Shown here: in pieces, positions 44,989-53,938 of the stretch
Layout of the letters: each line of letters begins with the position of its first letter
How positions within the stretch are numbered: the first letter of the stretch is position 1
DNA from: Nocardia sp. XZ_19_385
Lineage (GTDB): Bacteria; Actinomycetota; Actinomycetes; Mycobacteriales; Mycobacteriaceae
Direction of reading: 5' to 3'
DNA length: 64,000 bases
Assembly: GCF_015355755.1 (NCBI RefSeq)
Contig: NZ_JACVEE010000001.1
Location: 2,170,001 to 2,234,000, forward strand
Translations under genes and position numbers: made by a program
Notes under the pieces: model-generated
The model's input: only the letters and a program-made list of their open reading frames with translations
The model's database searches: none
Told to the model about the DNA's origin: nothing

Positions 44989-46026
44989 TCAGCCGCAGCT
45001 CACCGGCTCGCGCCCGGCATTGATCTCGGCCAGGGATTGCACCGCGCCGTCGAGGTTTTCGACCTTCACCAGGCGCAGGCCGTCGGGCGTGCGGGCCCGG
45101 GCCTCGTTGCAGTTGGCGGCGGGGACCAGGAAGGTTTCCGCGCCGGCTTCGCGTGCGGCCATCATCTTGTACTGGATGCCGCCGATCGGGCCCACCTTGC
45201 CGTCCTGCTCGATGGTGCCGGTGCCCGCGACGAACCTGCCGCCGTCGAGCTCACCAGGGGAGAGCTTGTCGATGAGCGCGAGGCTGAACATCAGTCCGGC
45301 CGACGGGCCACCGATGTCGGCGAGGTTGAAGGTGACCTCCATGGGCGGGCGCGCGCCTTCGGCCGGGGTGACGCCGAGATAGCCCTTGGCCGGGTCGTCC
45401 GGGCGGGCGGCGAGGGTGATCTCGACCGTCTGCTCGGCGTTGTCGCGGCGCAGCACGATGGTGAGCTTGCTGCCCGGCGCCTGCGAGGACACCGCGGTCA
45501 CCACATCTTTGGGCGCGGCGATCGGAGCGCCGTTGATGCTGACGATCTCGTCACCGGCGCTCAGGATGTCCTTGGCCGGACCTTCGTCGCCGACCTTGCG
45601 CACCAGCACCACGGTCGGGAGCTTCAGGTAGTGCAGCGCGGCGACCTCGGCATTGCCCTCGGAATCCTTGAAGTCCTGCTGATTGGACTTGTCGATCTCT
45701 TCGCGCGGCACCCCGGGCGGGTACACCTCGGCGCGCGGCACCAGGCCGTGCTCGCCGCTGGCCCAGAAGCCGAAGGCCTCGAACAGGTTGAGGCCGTCGC
45801 GCACCGACACGGTGGTCATATTGAGGTGTCCGGTCGTCGGATCGACCTCGGTGCCGCGCACGTCCACCACCTGCTTGCCGTCCACCTCACCGAGGGTGTT
45901 GAAGGTGGGGCCGGGGCCGAGTGCGACGTAGGGCACAGTGACGACAGTGCCCAGCACCCCGAGTACGAGCACCGGGACGAGGGCGGCCAGCAGGGTCCAG
46001 ATCCGACGATTCACCAGGCCCACCAT
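44989..46026 (-). CDS. PDZ-domain Lon-type serine protease (YlbL-like, Rv3194c homologue)
   Basis: The 345-residue protein has an N-terminal signal anchor (LLAALVPVLVLGVLGTVVTVPYVALG). A PDZ domain follows around residues 140-215 (GPAKDILSAGDEIVSINGAPI), then a Lon-type catalytic domain. The catalytic dyad is Ser242 (GGPSAGL) and Lys287 (GGIQYKM). It should be anchored in the membrane and cleave proteins outside the cell. It is convergent with the PPA1309 gene and divergent from the zincin-like gene. Confidence 0.9.
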   Translation of the reverse strand: MVGLVNRRIWTLLAALVPVLVLGVLGTVVTVPYVALGPGPTFNTLGEVDGKQVVDVRGTEVDPTTGHLNMTTVSVRDGLNLFEAFGFWASGEHGLVPRAEVYPPGVPREEIDKSNQQDFKDSEGNAEVAALHYLKLPTVVLVRKVGDEGPAKDILSAGDEIVSINGAPIAAPKDVVTAVSSQAPGSKLTIVLRRDNAEQTVEITLAARPDDPAKGYLGVTPAEGARPPMEVTFNLADIGGPSAGLMFSLALIDKLSPGELDGGRFVAGTGTIEQDGKVGPIGGIQYKMMAAREAGAETFLVPAANCNEARARTPDGLRLVKVENLDGAVQSLAEINAGREPVSCG

Positions 46027-46142
46027 AGTGATAGACCCCGCGCCACGGCGGCAGAGGCAGCCATTTACAGCCTCCGCGCGTCGACCCGATTTCGCGACGC
46101 GCGAACATCAACCACCAGGGCCGAACGAGTAGCGTGAGAGAC

Positions 46143-47573
46143 ATGAGTGACATGCCGTTCGGCTTCTCGGACCGTGACGACGACGATGCGCGCAAACGCG
46201 ACGAATCCCAAGGTCCCGGGGCCAACGACCCGTTCAACTTCGCCATGGGCGGCGCCGGTGGCGGCTTCGATCCGTCCCAGCTCGGCCAGATGCTGACCCA
46301 GCTCGGCCAGATGCTGAGCGGCATGGGGCAGCCGGGTAGCGCGCAGTCCGGCCCGGTGAACTACGACGTCGCCAAGCGCCTCGCGCGCCAGCAGCTGGGC
46401 GCCGATGTGCCGCCGGTGACCGAGGGCACCACCAAGGCCATCGCCGACGCCGCGCACCTGGCCGAGCTGTGGCTCGACGGCGCGACCACGCTGCCCGCGG
46501 GCGCGACCAAGACCGTCGCCTGGACCGCCAACGACTGGATCGAGGAGACGGTCCCGACCTGGAAGCGGCTCTGTGATCCGGTGGCCCAGCAGGTCAACGG
46601 CATGTGGACCGCGCAGCTGCCGGAGGAGGCCAAGGAAATGGCCGCCCCGATGATGGGCATGCTCAGCCAGATGGGCGGCCTGGCCTTCGGTTCGCAGCTC
46701 GGGCAGGCGCTCGGACAGCTCGCCAAGGAGGTGCTGACCTCCACCGATATCGGTCTGCCCCTCGGCCCGACCGGCACGGCGGCGCTGCTGCCCGCGGCGA
46801 TCTCCGAGTTCAGCGCGGGCCTGGACCAGCCCGAAAGCGAGATCATGGTGTTCCTCGCCGCACGCGAGGCCGCCCATCAGCGCCTGTTCGGGCACGTGCC
46901 GTGGCTGCGCCAGCAGGTGCTCGGCGCAGTAGAGAGCTACGCGCGCGGCATCAAGATGGATTTCTCCTCCATCGAGGAGGCCGCGCAGGGCATCGACCCG
47001 ATGGCCCTGAGCGATCCGGCCAAGCTGCAGGAGTTGTTGTCGCAGGGCGCGTTCGAGCCGCAGACCAGCCCGGAGCAGAAGCAGGCGCTGGAGCGCCTGG
47101 AGACGCTGCTCGCGCTGATCGAAGGCTGGGTGCAGGTCGTGGTCGCCGAGGCGGTCGGCGAACGGCTGCCCGGTGCGGGCGCGCTGGCCGAAACCTTGCG
47201 ACGCCGCCGCGCCACCGGCGGCCCGGCCGAGCAGACCTTCGCGACCCTGGTCGGGCTGGAGCTGCGGCCGCGCAAGCTGCGCGAGGCGGCGGCGCTGTGG
47301 AAGCGGCTCACCGACGACGCGGGCATGGAAAAGCGCGACGGCGTGTGGGCGCACCCGGACCTGCTGCCCGACTCCAACGATCTGGATCACCCGGCCGGGT
47401 TCATCGACTCGGTGATCGGCGGCGGCACCGGCGCATTCGACGACCCGCTGGCGCAGCTGGCCGAAACCGAAGCGCGGGAACGGGATTCGGGCAACGCCGC
47501 GAAGTCCGAGGGCGAACCCGGCAAGAAGTCGCCGGGCGAGGATGACAAGCCCGAGGACTCCGGCACGTCCTAG
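46143..47573 (+). CDS. Zincin-like (DUF2342) protein, Rv3195 homologue
   Basis: The 476-residue protein has a Gly/Gln-rich N-terminus (QLGQMLTQLGQML), then a helical domain of the zincin_2/DUF2342 family. AAREAAHQRLFGHVPWL carries an E-x2-H motif in place of a classical HExxH, and GWVQVVVAEAVGERLP follows. The C-terminus is acidic. Metalloprotease activity is assumed from the family name, not shown. GTG 46134 is an alternative start. A terminator separates it from the next gene. Confidence 0.85.
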   Translation: MSDMPFGFSDRDDDDARKRDESQGPGANDPFNFAMGGAGGGFDPSQLGQMLTQLGQMLSGMGQPGSAQSGPVNYDVAKRLARQQLGADVPPVTEGTTKAIADAAHLAELWLDGATTLPAGATKTVAWTANDWIEETVPTWKRLCDPVAQQVNGMWTAQLPEEAKEMAAPMMGMLSQMGGLAFGSQLGQALGQLAKEVLTSTDIGLPLGPTGTAALLPAAISEFSAGLDQPESEIMVFLAAREAAHQRLFGHVPWLRQQVLGAVESYARGIKMDFSSIEEAAQGIDPMALSDPAKLQELLSQGAFEPQTSPEQKQALERLETLLALIEGWVQVVVAEAVGERLPGAGALAETLRRRRATGGPAEQTFATLVGLELRPRKLREAAALWKRLTDDAGMEKRDGVWAHPDLLPDSNDLDHPAGFIDSVIGGGTGAFDDPLAQLAETEARERDSGNAAKSEGEPGKKSPGEDDKPEDSGTS

Positions 47574-47594
47574 ACACTGTCCTGTGAAAATCGG

Positions 47595-47621
47595 AAACCC
47601 CTGTGTGCAACAGGGGTTTTC
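47595..47621 (+). terminator. Intrinsic terminator
   Basis: AAACCCCTGT-GTGCA-ACAGGGGTTT followed by TTCG; perfect ten-base arms with a U-tract. Confidence 0.9.
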
Positions 47622-47660
47622 GTCAGCTTCGGGGTAGGCGCGGATGCCCATACTCGGCAC

Positions 47661-48542
47661 ATGACATCGACACATCTCGCCGTAGACGGCCCCTGCGGGC
47701 CGATGCTGCATCCCCGGGTGATGATCCTGGTGCGCCCCTCCGGCGCGGTGCAGCTGGGCTGGGACCCGGACACCGCCGTTGTGCTCGACCCCGACGACCT
47801 CGACACCGCCACCGTGCTCAGCTTCCTCCGGCTGCTGGACGGGATGCGCACCCGTCCCCAGATCCTCTGGCTCGCCGAGGAATCCGGCGTCCTGCCGGCG
47901 CAGGCGGTGGCGCTGCTGACCGCCATCGAAGAGGCGGGCCTGCTGATCCAGCCACAAGCGCCGGTGGGGCGGATCCGGTCGATCCGGGTGCACGGCTTCG
48001 GCCCGCTCTCCGATGCCCTCTGTATCGGCGTACGCCGCTTGGGGATTCGACCCGTCCGCTCCCGCGGCTCCACCCCCGACACTCCGGTCAGCGGCTGGCG
48101 CTGCGGGCTGGTGCTGCTCACCGACGAGGTTGTCACCGATCCACGGCTCACCAACGACCTTGTGCTACACCAGATCCCGCATCTCGCGGTACGCATCCGC
48201 GATGGCAAGGGCATCGTCGGGCCGCTGGTGTTGCCCGGTCAGACCAGCTGCCTGCGCTGCGCCGACCTGACCCGCACCGATCTCGACCCGGCCTGGCCGC
48301 ATCTGGCGGCGCAATTGCTCGGCCGGGTCGGGCAGGCCTCGACGGCCGCGGTGGCGGCAACCGCCGCGCTAGCGCTGGGCGAGCTGGAGTCGATCTTGGC
48401 CTGCTCGGCCACACGGACATTGGGCACCCTCGACGCCACCCTCGAGCTGGATCTGGACTCCCATCGGATCGAGCGCCGGGATTGGGCACCCCATCCGGCC
48501 TGCGGATGCCACAGTGTTTGCGCAGGTGGACCAGATGAGTGA
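47661..48542 (+). CDS. ThiF/cyclodehydratase-like protein (Rv3196 homologue)
   Basis: The 293-residue protein resembles the E1-like (ocin-ThiF) partner proteins of azoline-forming cyclodehydratases. It has an N-terminal winged-helix-like part (LSFLRLLDGMRTRPQILWLAEESGVLP), a degenerate Rossmann-like centre, and the signature GPLVLPGQTSCLRCADLTRTDLDPAWP. Two Cys pairs, CLRC near residue 195 and the C-terminal CGCHSVC, could bind one zinc. There is no Walker or ATP motif, so it is probably non-enzymatic. It is conserved beside the ABC1 kinase gene. Confidence 0.75.
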   Translation: MTSTHLAVDGPCGPMLHPRVMILVRPSGAVQLGWDPDTAVVLDPDDLDTATVLSFLRLLDGMRTRPQILWLAEESGVLPAQAVALLTAIEEAGLLIQPQAPVGRIRSIRVHGFGPLSDALCIGVRRLGIRPVRSRGSTPDTPVSGWRCGLVLLTDEVVTDPRLTNDLVLHQIPHLAVRIRDGKGIVGPLVLPGQTSCLRCADLTRTDLDPAWPHLAAQLLGRVGQASTAAVAATAALALGELESILACSATRTLGTLDATLELDLDSHRIERRDWAPHPACGCHSVCAGGPDE

Positions 48543-48600
48543 CGCACGAGTCTCGAAATTGCCATGGCAAACCCGGGGGTCCGTCGGCCATGATGGGTAC

Positions 48601-49950
48601 GTGTCTGAGATTGTGCGCCGTCGCTCATCCCGAAATGCCAAGTTAGCCAAGATTCCGCTGGGGATCGCCGGCCGGGCCGCCGTCGGGTTCGGCAAGAAGC
48701 TGGCCGGAGGCGACAAGTCCGAAATCAACTCCCAGCTCAACCAGAAGGCCGCCGAGCAGTTGTTCACCGTGCTCGGTGAACTCAAAGGCGGCGCAATGAA
48801 ATTCGGGCAGGCGCTGAGCGTGATGGAGGCCGCTATCCCCGAGGAGTTCGGCGAGCACTACCGCGAGGCGCTCACCAAACTGCAGGCCGCGGCGCCGCCC
48901 ATGCCCACCGCCACTGTGCACCGGGTGCTGGATGTGCAGCTGGGCACCCAGTGGCGGCAACGGTTTCAGTCCTTCGACGACACCCCGGCCGCCTCGGCCA
49001 GCATCGGGCAGGTGCACAAGGCGGTGTGGTCGGATGGTCGCGTCGTCGCCGTAAAGGTGCAGTACCCGGGCGCGGACGAGGCGCTGCGCGCCGACCTCAA
49101 GACGCTGTCGCGGATGACCGGCTTGATCGCCACGGTGATCCCGGGCGCGGATGTGAAGCCGATCCTCGCCGAGATCACCGAGCGCACCGAGGAAGAGCTG
49201 GACTACCGCAACGAGGCACGGAACCAGCGGGCCTTCGCCAAGGCCTTCGAAGGGCACCCGCACATCGTGGTTCCCAAGGTGGTGGCGGGTGCGCCGAAGG
49301 TGATCGTCACCGAATGGCTGGACGGCACGCCGGTTTCCAAGATCATCGCCGAGGGCGCGGCCGATCCGGAGGGCAGCTACGAGCTGCGCAACCGGGTGGC
49401 CGGCCTGATGGGCGAGTTCCACTTCTCCTCGCCCGAGATCGCCGGCCTGCTGCACGCCGACCCGCATCCGGGCAACTTCATGATGCTGCCCGACGGCCGG
49501 CTCGCGGTCATCGACTTCGGCGCCTGCGCGCCGCTGCCCGACGGTTTCCCGAAGATCCTCGGGCAGATCCTGGGGCTGGCCGTCGAAGAACGCTTCGACG
49601 AACTCACCCAGGTGCTCTACGACAACGGCTGGATCATTCCCGGCCGTACCGTCACCCACCGGGAGATCGCCGACTTCCTGCGGCCGTTCACCGACCCGAT
49701 CCGGACCGAATCGTTCCACTTCACCCGCCGGTGGATGCAGCGGGTGGCGGGCAAGGCCACCGACATCACCAGTGCGGAGATGAAAACCTCACGGGCGATG
49801 CAGCTTCCGGCCGAGCACGTGATGATCTTCCGGGTGCTCGGCGGATCCGTGGGGATCCTGGCGCAGCTGGACGCGGAGCTGCCGTTCATGGGGCTGGCCA
49901 ACCAGTGGCTGCCCGGATTGCGCGAAGAGCGCGGCGAGCTCACCAGCTGA
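48601..49950 (+). CDS. ABC1/UbiB-family atypical kinase (Rv3197 homologue)
   Basis: The 449-residue protein has the ABC1 signatures: the N-terminal KGGAMKFGQALSVMEAAIP (KxGQ), the nucleotide-binding ASIGQVHKAVWSDGRVVAVKVQYPG, the catalytic HADPHPGNFMMLPDGRLAVIDFG. GTG 48601 matches the start in M. tuberculosis Rv3197, which begins with a basic stretch RxxRNAKLA. The family is thought to act as an ATPase or kinase in lipid or quinone metabolism; in mycobacteria it sits next to whiB7 and has been discussed in macrolide resistance. A strong terminator follows. Confidence 0.9.
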   Translation: MSEIVRRRSSRNAKLAKIPLGIAGRAAVGFGKKLAGGDKSEINSQLNQKAAEQLFTVLGELKGGAMKFGQALSVMEAAIPEEFGEHYREALTKLQAAAPPMPTATVHRVLDVQLGTQWRQRFQSFDDTPAASASIGQVHKAVWSDGRVVAVKVQYPGADEALRADLKTLSRMTGLIATVIPGADVKPILAEITERTEEELDYRNEARNQRAFAKAFEGHPHIVVPKVVAGAPKVIVTEWLDGTPVSKIIAEGAADPEGSYELRNRVAGLMGEFHFSSPEIAGLLHADPHPGNFMMLPDGRLAVIDFGACAPLPDGFPKILGQILGLAVEERFDELTQVLYDNGWIIPGRTVTHREIADFLRPFTDPIRTESFHFTRRWMQRVAGKATDITSAEMKTSRAMQLPAEHVMIFRVLGGSVGILAQLDAELPFMGLANQWLPGLREERGELTS

Positions 49951-49981
49951 GAGCCGCTGCCGCGCAATAGGACACATGCCC

Positions 49982-50016
49982 CTCGGTCCAGCCGACACCC
50001 CGACGGCTGGACCGAG
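49982..50016 (+). terminator. Terminator after the ABC1 kinase gene
   Basis: CTCGGTCCAGCCG and CGGCTGGACCGAG pair perfectly (13 pairs) around a nine-base loop. Confidence 0.88.
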
Positions 50017-50167
50017 TGACACGCAATCGACTTGCCTCACAACGCAAACGAGCCGCCCACCAGATCATGCGGTGAGCGGTTCGTATGCTTTCTCGTTCCT
50101 GGGCTCGCCAGCGGCCGGCTAGGGCCCGCTGGGCCGCGAGGACCGGAGGGAGGTATGCCGTCAGTCG

Positions 50168-50198
50168 CGGCATGAGTGGACTATCGCCACTCATGCCG
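50168..50198 (-). terminator. Hairpin overlapping the whiB7 stop codon
   Basis: CGGCATGAGTGG and CCACTCATGCCG pair perfectly (12 pairs) around seven bases. The whiB7 stop codon lies inside the stem. It should end the whiB7 transcript. Confidence 0.75.
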
Positions 50199-50514
50199 GG
50201 ACCGCGACCTTGCGCGGACGACCACGCGGACGCTTGCGGGCGATCACGACACCCTGGTCGAAGATCTCACCGCCCCAAACACCCCACGGCTCGCCTCGGT
50301 CGATGGCTGCGGTCAGGCAGCCCTTACGGATCGGGCAGGCCGCGCACAGGGCCTTGGCTTCCTCCAACTGCGCCGGGCTCTCGGCGAACCAGAGATCAGG
50401 ATCTCCGGCACGGCAAGGAACGGTCGCAGTGGCCTCCCGAGTACGGGTGGACCGAGCCACAGTGCGGCATGTCACGTCAGTAGCGGCGTCCGGCCACTTT
50501 TCTGCGGTGAACAC
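50191..50514 (-). CDS. whiB7: WhiB7 redox-responsive transcription factor
   Basis: The 107-residue protein has the WhiB iron-sulfur cysteines Cys34, Cys57, Cys60 and Cys66, the turn GVWGG (78-82), EIFDQG, and the C-terminal AT-hook KRPRGRPRK (94-102), which is diagnostic for WhiB7. It binds the primary sigma factor and activates drug-resistance genes with an AT-rich element next to the -35 box. AAGGAG precedes GTG 50514. It is preceded by a leader of about 590 bases with an upstream frame and an attenuator, both annotated separately. Confidence 0.95.
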   Translation of the reverse strand: MFTAEKWPDAATDVTCRTVARSTRTREATATVPCRAGDPDLWFAESPAQLEEAKALCAACPIRKGCLTAAIDRGEPWGVWGGEIFDQGVVIARKRPRGRPRKVAVPA

Positions 50515-50593
50515 GTCGTTCTCCTTCAGTTTCGTTTGCAGCGGTTCGTTACTTTTTCCACGAAACCGCTTCCAAACGGCTGAAGGGCCACTT

Positions 50594-50635
50594 AAAAACT
50601 ATGGCCACGGTTTCGCGGGTTGCGATCCGTGGCCA
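50594..50635 (-). terminator. Attenuator in the whiB7 leader
   Basis: Reading the minus strand, TGGCCACGG pairs with CCGTGGCCA (nine perfect pairs, 16-base loop), followed by TAGTTTTTAA. It lies 80 bases before whiB7 and 19 bases after the stop codon of the upstream frame. WhiB7 leaders are known to end transcription early unless translation of the upstream frame is disturbed. A competing partial stem (AGCGGTT with AACCGCT) lies just downstream. Confidence 0.75.
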
Positions 50636-50653
50636 GGAGGTTGGGGGTGTCCC

Positions 50654-51037
50654 CTACCTAATTCGACATCTCTGTCGAATTCTGATCACGGTCGCTGGGT
50701 CTTCTGCGGAGCGGAGGCGGTTCGCCATATCGACCGGTCCGGCGGCGGCGGGGTTGTGACCCGCCGGCTCATAACCGGAATCGATGACGAAGGCGCCGAC
50801 TGCTGCCTGAGCAGCCGTCAGATGCCATGCCCCGCTGGGCTTGTCTGCCTGTCGCTGGACGCAAATCGGGTGCGTAAACGAGACAGCTTTCGCCGTCACA
50901 TCGACCTTGGTTCCGAATGCGCTGACGCCGGACAGACCGATCCCCTGCAAAGCGGAGATCCCCCGGGAGGCCGACATGGCGGCACCAGCCACAACGCTGA
51001 GAGCGCTGAAGCTTCTTGTGCTTGTGCTGCTGTTCAT
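50654..51037 (-). CDS. whiB7 leader open reading frame
   Basis: The 127-codon frame has a very strong ribosome binding site (AAGGAGGGAGG) before ATG 51037. Its N-terminus is Ser/Ala-rich (MNSSTSTRSFSALSVVAGAA); the rest resembles no known protein. It ends 19 bases before the attenuator. Position, signal and context suit a regulatory upstream frame whose translation senses ribosome-targeting drugs. It is long for such a frame; internal starts may matter. The perfect hairpin ATTCGACA-N4-TGTCGAAT lies over its last codons (50661-50680). Confidence 0.5.
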   Translation of the reverse strand: MNSSTSTRSFSALSVVAGAAMSASRGISALQGIGLSGVSAFGTKVDVTAKAVSFTHPICVQRQADKPSGAWHLTAAQAAVGAFVIDSGYEPAGHNPAAAGPVDMANRLRSAEDPATVIRIRQRCRIR

Positions 51038-51111
51038 TGGTCTGCCTCCCTCCTTGTCTCGTTCGATCCGTCAACTGTGCGCGCTGGGATTACCTCCCGG
51101 TGCGTGTTCCC

Positions 51112-51148
51112 ACCATATGCAATGTCGGAGAAACCGACAACCTATTTT
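51112..51148 (-). promoter_or_regulatory. whiB7 promoter with AT-rich WhiB7 element
   Basis: On the minus strand TTGTCG (51140-51135) is a -35 box and TATGGT (51117-51112) a -10 box, exactly 17 bases apart. AAAATA lies two bases upstream of the -35 box, as in WhiB7-activated promoters, implying autoregulation. Transcription should start near 51104. The inverted repeat CGGAGAAACC/GGTTTCTCCG (51126-51135 and 51167-51176) spans the element. Confidence 0.75.
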
Positions 51149-51242
51149 CTACCTGCGGTTTTGTGGGTTTCTCCGAGCGATCTACGGCCTCAGCGGGTTT
51201 CGGACGCGCGTGGGCTCGATCACCCTCGGCAGGGCCTGGGCA

Positions 51243-53384
51243 TCACTGGGTGCGAGTGCGCATCCGGGACGCGACGATCGCGAGCACATCCGCGCCGTAA
51301 TCGGTGATTTTCTTGGCTCCGATGCCGGCGATCGCCCCGAGCGCCCGGTCGTCGGCGGGCAACTGCTCGGCGATCGCGGTGAGTGTGGTGTCGGTGAAGA
51401 TGACGAACTCGCGCACCCGCAGCGCTTCGGCCTTCTCCGCGCGCCACTCCCGCAGCGCTTCGAGCAGGACGTTGTCCAGCTCCGCCGGGCAGCGGCGGCA
51501 TCGGCCCAGCATGGTGGCATAGGTGCCGATCAGCGGTTTCGCGCACACCCGGCAGGCCGGGCGGATCCCGCCCCCCTTCTTCTCCTGCACCGGCGCGGCG
51601 ATGCGGGAGGCGGGCGAGTCATCCGGGACCAGACCGTTGAGGAACCGGGACCGGCGCCGGGTGCGCCGGCTGCCCTGGTTACGCGCCAGCGCCCAGGACA
51701 ATCGCAGGTGCTCGCGAGCCCGGGTGACGCCCACGTAGAAAAGCCTCCGCTCCTCCTCGAGGGCGGCGACATCGGCGACCGCGCCGTCGGCGGCGAGCAC
51801 GTGCTGGATCGGCATGGTGCCGTCGACCAGGCCGACGAGGAACACCGCGTCCCATTCCAGGCCCTTGGCGGCATGCAGCGACGCCAGGGTGACGCCCTGG
51901 ACGGTCGGTGGGTGCCGGGCCTCGGCCCGGGCGGCCAGTTCGCGCAGCAGCCCGCCGAGATCGAGTTCCTCGTCCACGGCCAGGAGTTCCTCGGTGAGCC
52001 GGACCAGCGCGACCAGCGATTCCCATTTCTCCCGGGCCTGGGCGCCGGCGGGTTCCTCGGTGGTGAGCCCGACCGGGGCGAGTACCGCCTTCACCAGGGT
52101 GACCAGTGGGCTTCCGCGGCGCGACTCCACCGGCAGATCCTCGCGGGACGCGGCCTGGCGCAGCACGCTCATGGCCTGCCTGACCTCGGCCCGATGGAAG
52201 AAGCCCTCACCACCGCGCACCTGATACGGGATGCCTTTTTCGGTGAGCGCCTGCTCGTAGGCCTCGGATTGCGCGTTGATCCGGTACAGCACCGCGATCT
52301 CCGCCGCGGGGACGCCGTCGGCGATCAGTTTCTTGATCTGCTTGGCCACCGCCGCGGCCTCGGCGGGGGCGTCGTCGTGCTCGGCGAACAACGGTTCCGG
52401 ACCGTCGGGGCGCTGCCCGATCAGCTGCAACCTGGTCCCGGCGATACGGCCGCGGGCAGCGCCGATCACCCGGTTGGCCAGCGAGACCACCTGCGGAGTC
52501 GAGCGGTAGTCGCGTTCCAGCCGGACCACCGTCGCCTCGGGGAAGCGGCGCGAGAAGTCGAGCAGATAGGACGGCGTCGCGCCGGTGAAGGAGTAGATCG
52601 TCTGGTTCGCGTCGCCGACCACGGTCAGGTCGTCGCGATCGCCCAGCCAGGCGTCGAGCACTCGCTGCTGCAACGGCGTGACGTCCTGATACTCATCGAC
52701 CACGAAACTGCGGTAGCGACTGCGGAATTCGTCCGCGACGGCGGGATAGTCCTCCAACGCGGCGGCGGTGTGCAGCAGCAGGTCATCGAAATCCAGCAGC
52801 AGCCCATCCGGCGTGGTCTTCAAACTCTCGTACGCCGAATACACCTCGGCGATTCGCGCCGGGTCGTTCGGCGTCTCCCGCCGATGCTTGGCCACCGCCG
52901 CCGGATAGTCCTCCGGCGCGATCAGCGTGCCCTTCGCCCACTCGATCTCACTGAGCAGATCCCGCACCGTCTCCGTGGACCCCGACAGCCCGGCGCGATG
53001 CGCGGCCTGCGCCACGATCTGGAACTTCCCATCGATCAGCCGCCACGGCACATCACCCACGATCTGCGGCCAGAAGTATTTGAGCTGGCGCAGTGCGGCG
53101 GCGTGAAATGTCCTGGCCTGCACCTGATTCGCATCACCGCCGAGCCCCAGATCGCGCAGCCGGCTGCGCATCTCCCCCGCCGCCCGCGCGGTGAACGTCA
53201 CCGCCAGCACCTGGTCGGCTTTCACGTGCCCCGACGTCACCAAATGCGCGATCCGATGGGTAATCGTCCTGGTTTTGCCCGTCCCCGCCCCGGCTAGCAC
53301 GCACACCGGCCCCCGCGGCGCCTTCACGGCGGCAGCCTGCTCGGGATCCAGGGCAGCGAGGTCGAGGGGCACGCGCACCATCAT
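51243..53384 (-). CDS. uvrD2: UvrD2-type DNA helicase with HRDC domain
   Basis: The protein of about 713 residues is an SF1A helicase. The Walker A motif is AGAGTGKT (31-38); [12 protein letters not shown] is motif [12 protein letters not shown] motif III, and [11 protein letters not shown] motif VI. The C-terminal part has four cysteines (CRVC and CRRC) and an HRDC domain ([20 protein letters not shown]), the UvrD2 signature. It unwinds DNA 3' to 5' during repair. ATG 53384 replaces a TTG-initiated extension. It is essential in mycobacteria. Gene order around whiB7 and mrx1 is conserved. Confidence 0.92.
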   Translation of the reverse strand: MMVRVPLDLAALDPEQAAAVKAPRGPVCVLAGAGTGKTRTITHRIAHLVTSGHVKADQVLAVTFTARAAGEMRSRLRDLGLGGDANQVQARTFHAAALRQLKYFWPQIVGDVPWRLIDGKFQIVAQAAHRAGLSGSTETVRDLLSEIEWAKGTLIAPEDYPAAVAKHRRETPNDPARIAEVYSAYESLKTTPDGLLLDFDDLLLHTAAALEDYPAVADEFRSRYRSFVVDEYQDVTPLQQRVLDAWLGDRDDLTVVGDANQTIYSFTGATPSYLLDFSRRFPEATVVRLERDYRSTPQVVSLANRVIGAARGRIAGTRLQLIGQRPDGPEPLFAEHDDAPAEAAAVAKQIKKLIADGVPAAEIAVLYRINAQSEAYEQALTEKGIPYQVRGGEGFFHRAEVRQAMSVLRQAASREDLPVESRRGSPLVTLVKAVLAPVGLTTEEPAGAQAREKWESLVALVRLTEELLAVDEELDLGGLLRELAARAEARHPPTVQGVTLASLHAAKGLEWDAVFLVGLVDGTMPIQHVLAADGAVADVAALEEERRLFYVGVTRAREHLRLSWALARNQGSRRTRRRSRFLNGLVPDDSPASRIAAPVQEKKGGGIRPACRVCAKPLIGTYATMLGRCRRCPAELDNVLLEALREWRAEKAEALRVREFVIFTDTTLTAIAEQLPADDRALGAIAGIGAKKITDYGADVLAIVASRMRTRTQ

Positions 53385-53621
53385 GACAGCCGGGTCCGAC
53401 AAGCGGACGCGTCACCACAGCCCTGCCAGCGCCACACCGGAGTAGCGACACGCCAGGAATTTGCTGCTGTGCGCGAAAGTGCCTGTATTTCAACGCATTC
53501 TGTCGGTTGATCTGCATATGGTGGCCTCACCTCCACCCGAGGGGCGGTGGCCTGGAGTTGTCCACCAGCTGGTCGACGCCAGGCGTGGTCCACGCCGCGC
53601 CCAGGAGGGAGGTGGTGGGGA

Positions 53622-53750
53622 ATGGCGAAACATCGCCGGGTGAAGAGTGATACCCCGGTCGATTACGGCGTGCTCTTCTGTGTCATCGGAAGTGCCGTAA
53701 TCGCCGGGGCGCTCATTTACCACTTGGTCCGCCGAGGGCTGACTAGGTAA
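53622..53750 (+). CDS. 42-residue single-helix membrane peptide
   Basis: The frame begins with a basic stretch (MAKHRRVKSD) followed by one hydrophobic helix (YGVLFCVIGSAVIAGALIYHLV) and a basic end (RRGLTR). AGGAGG and GGAGG lie 9-18 bases upstream of ATG 53622. It is too short for most gene finders. The features fit a small membrane protein; function is unknown. A GTGGGGCGTC/GGCGTCCCAC hairpin downstream (53763-53796) may end its message. Confidence 0.5.
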   Translation: MAKHRRVKSDTPVDYGVLFCVIGSAVIAGALIYHLVRRGLTR

Positions 53751-53762
53751 ATCCCCAACCAG

Positions 53763-53796
53763 GTGGGGCGTCGTTCTCGCAAAACGGCGTCCCACC
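53763..53796 (+). terminator. Hairpin after the small membrane peptide
   Basis: GTGGGGCGTCGTT pairs with AACGGCGTCCCAC (two G-U or mismatch positions) around a short loop. No U-tract. Confidence 0.5.
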
Positions 53797-53938
53797 GCCC
53801 TCGGCATCACTCGCGTGACTCCATAACTGTACCTATCGGTGCAGGTGGAGTCGACCTTTTCACACAGGACGGATCGGTGTCCGGGGTGGACGGCGTGGCG
53901 GTGCCGGGAAGCCGACCGCCCAGGCTTTTACTGTCTCG

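Noticed and set aside
50841..53297. Plus-strand open frame of 818 codons opposite uvrD2
   Set aside because: Shadow composition; the minus strand has all helicase motifs.
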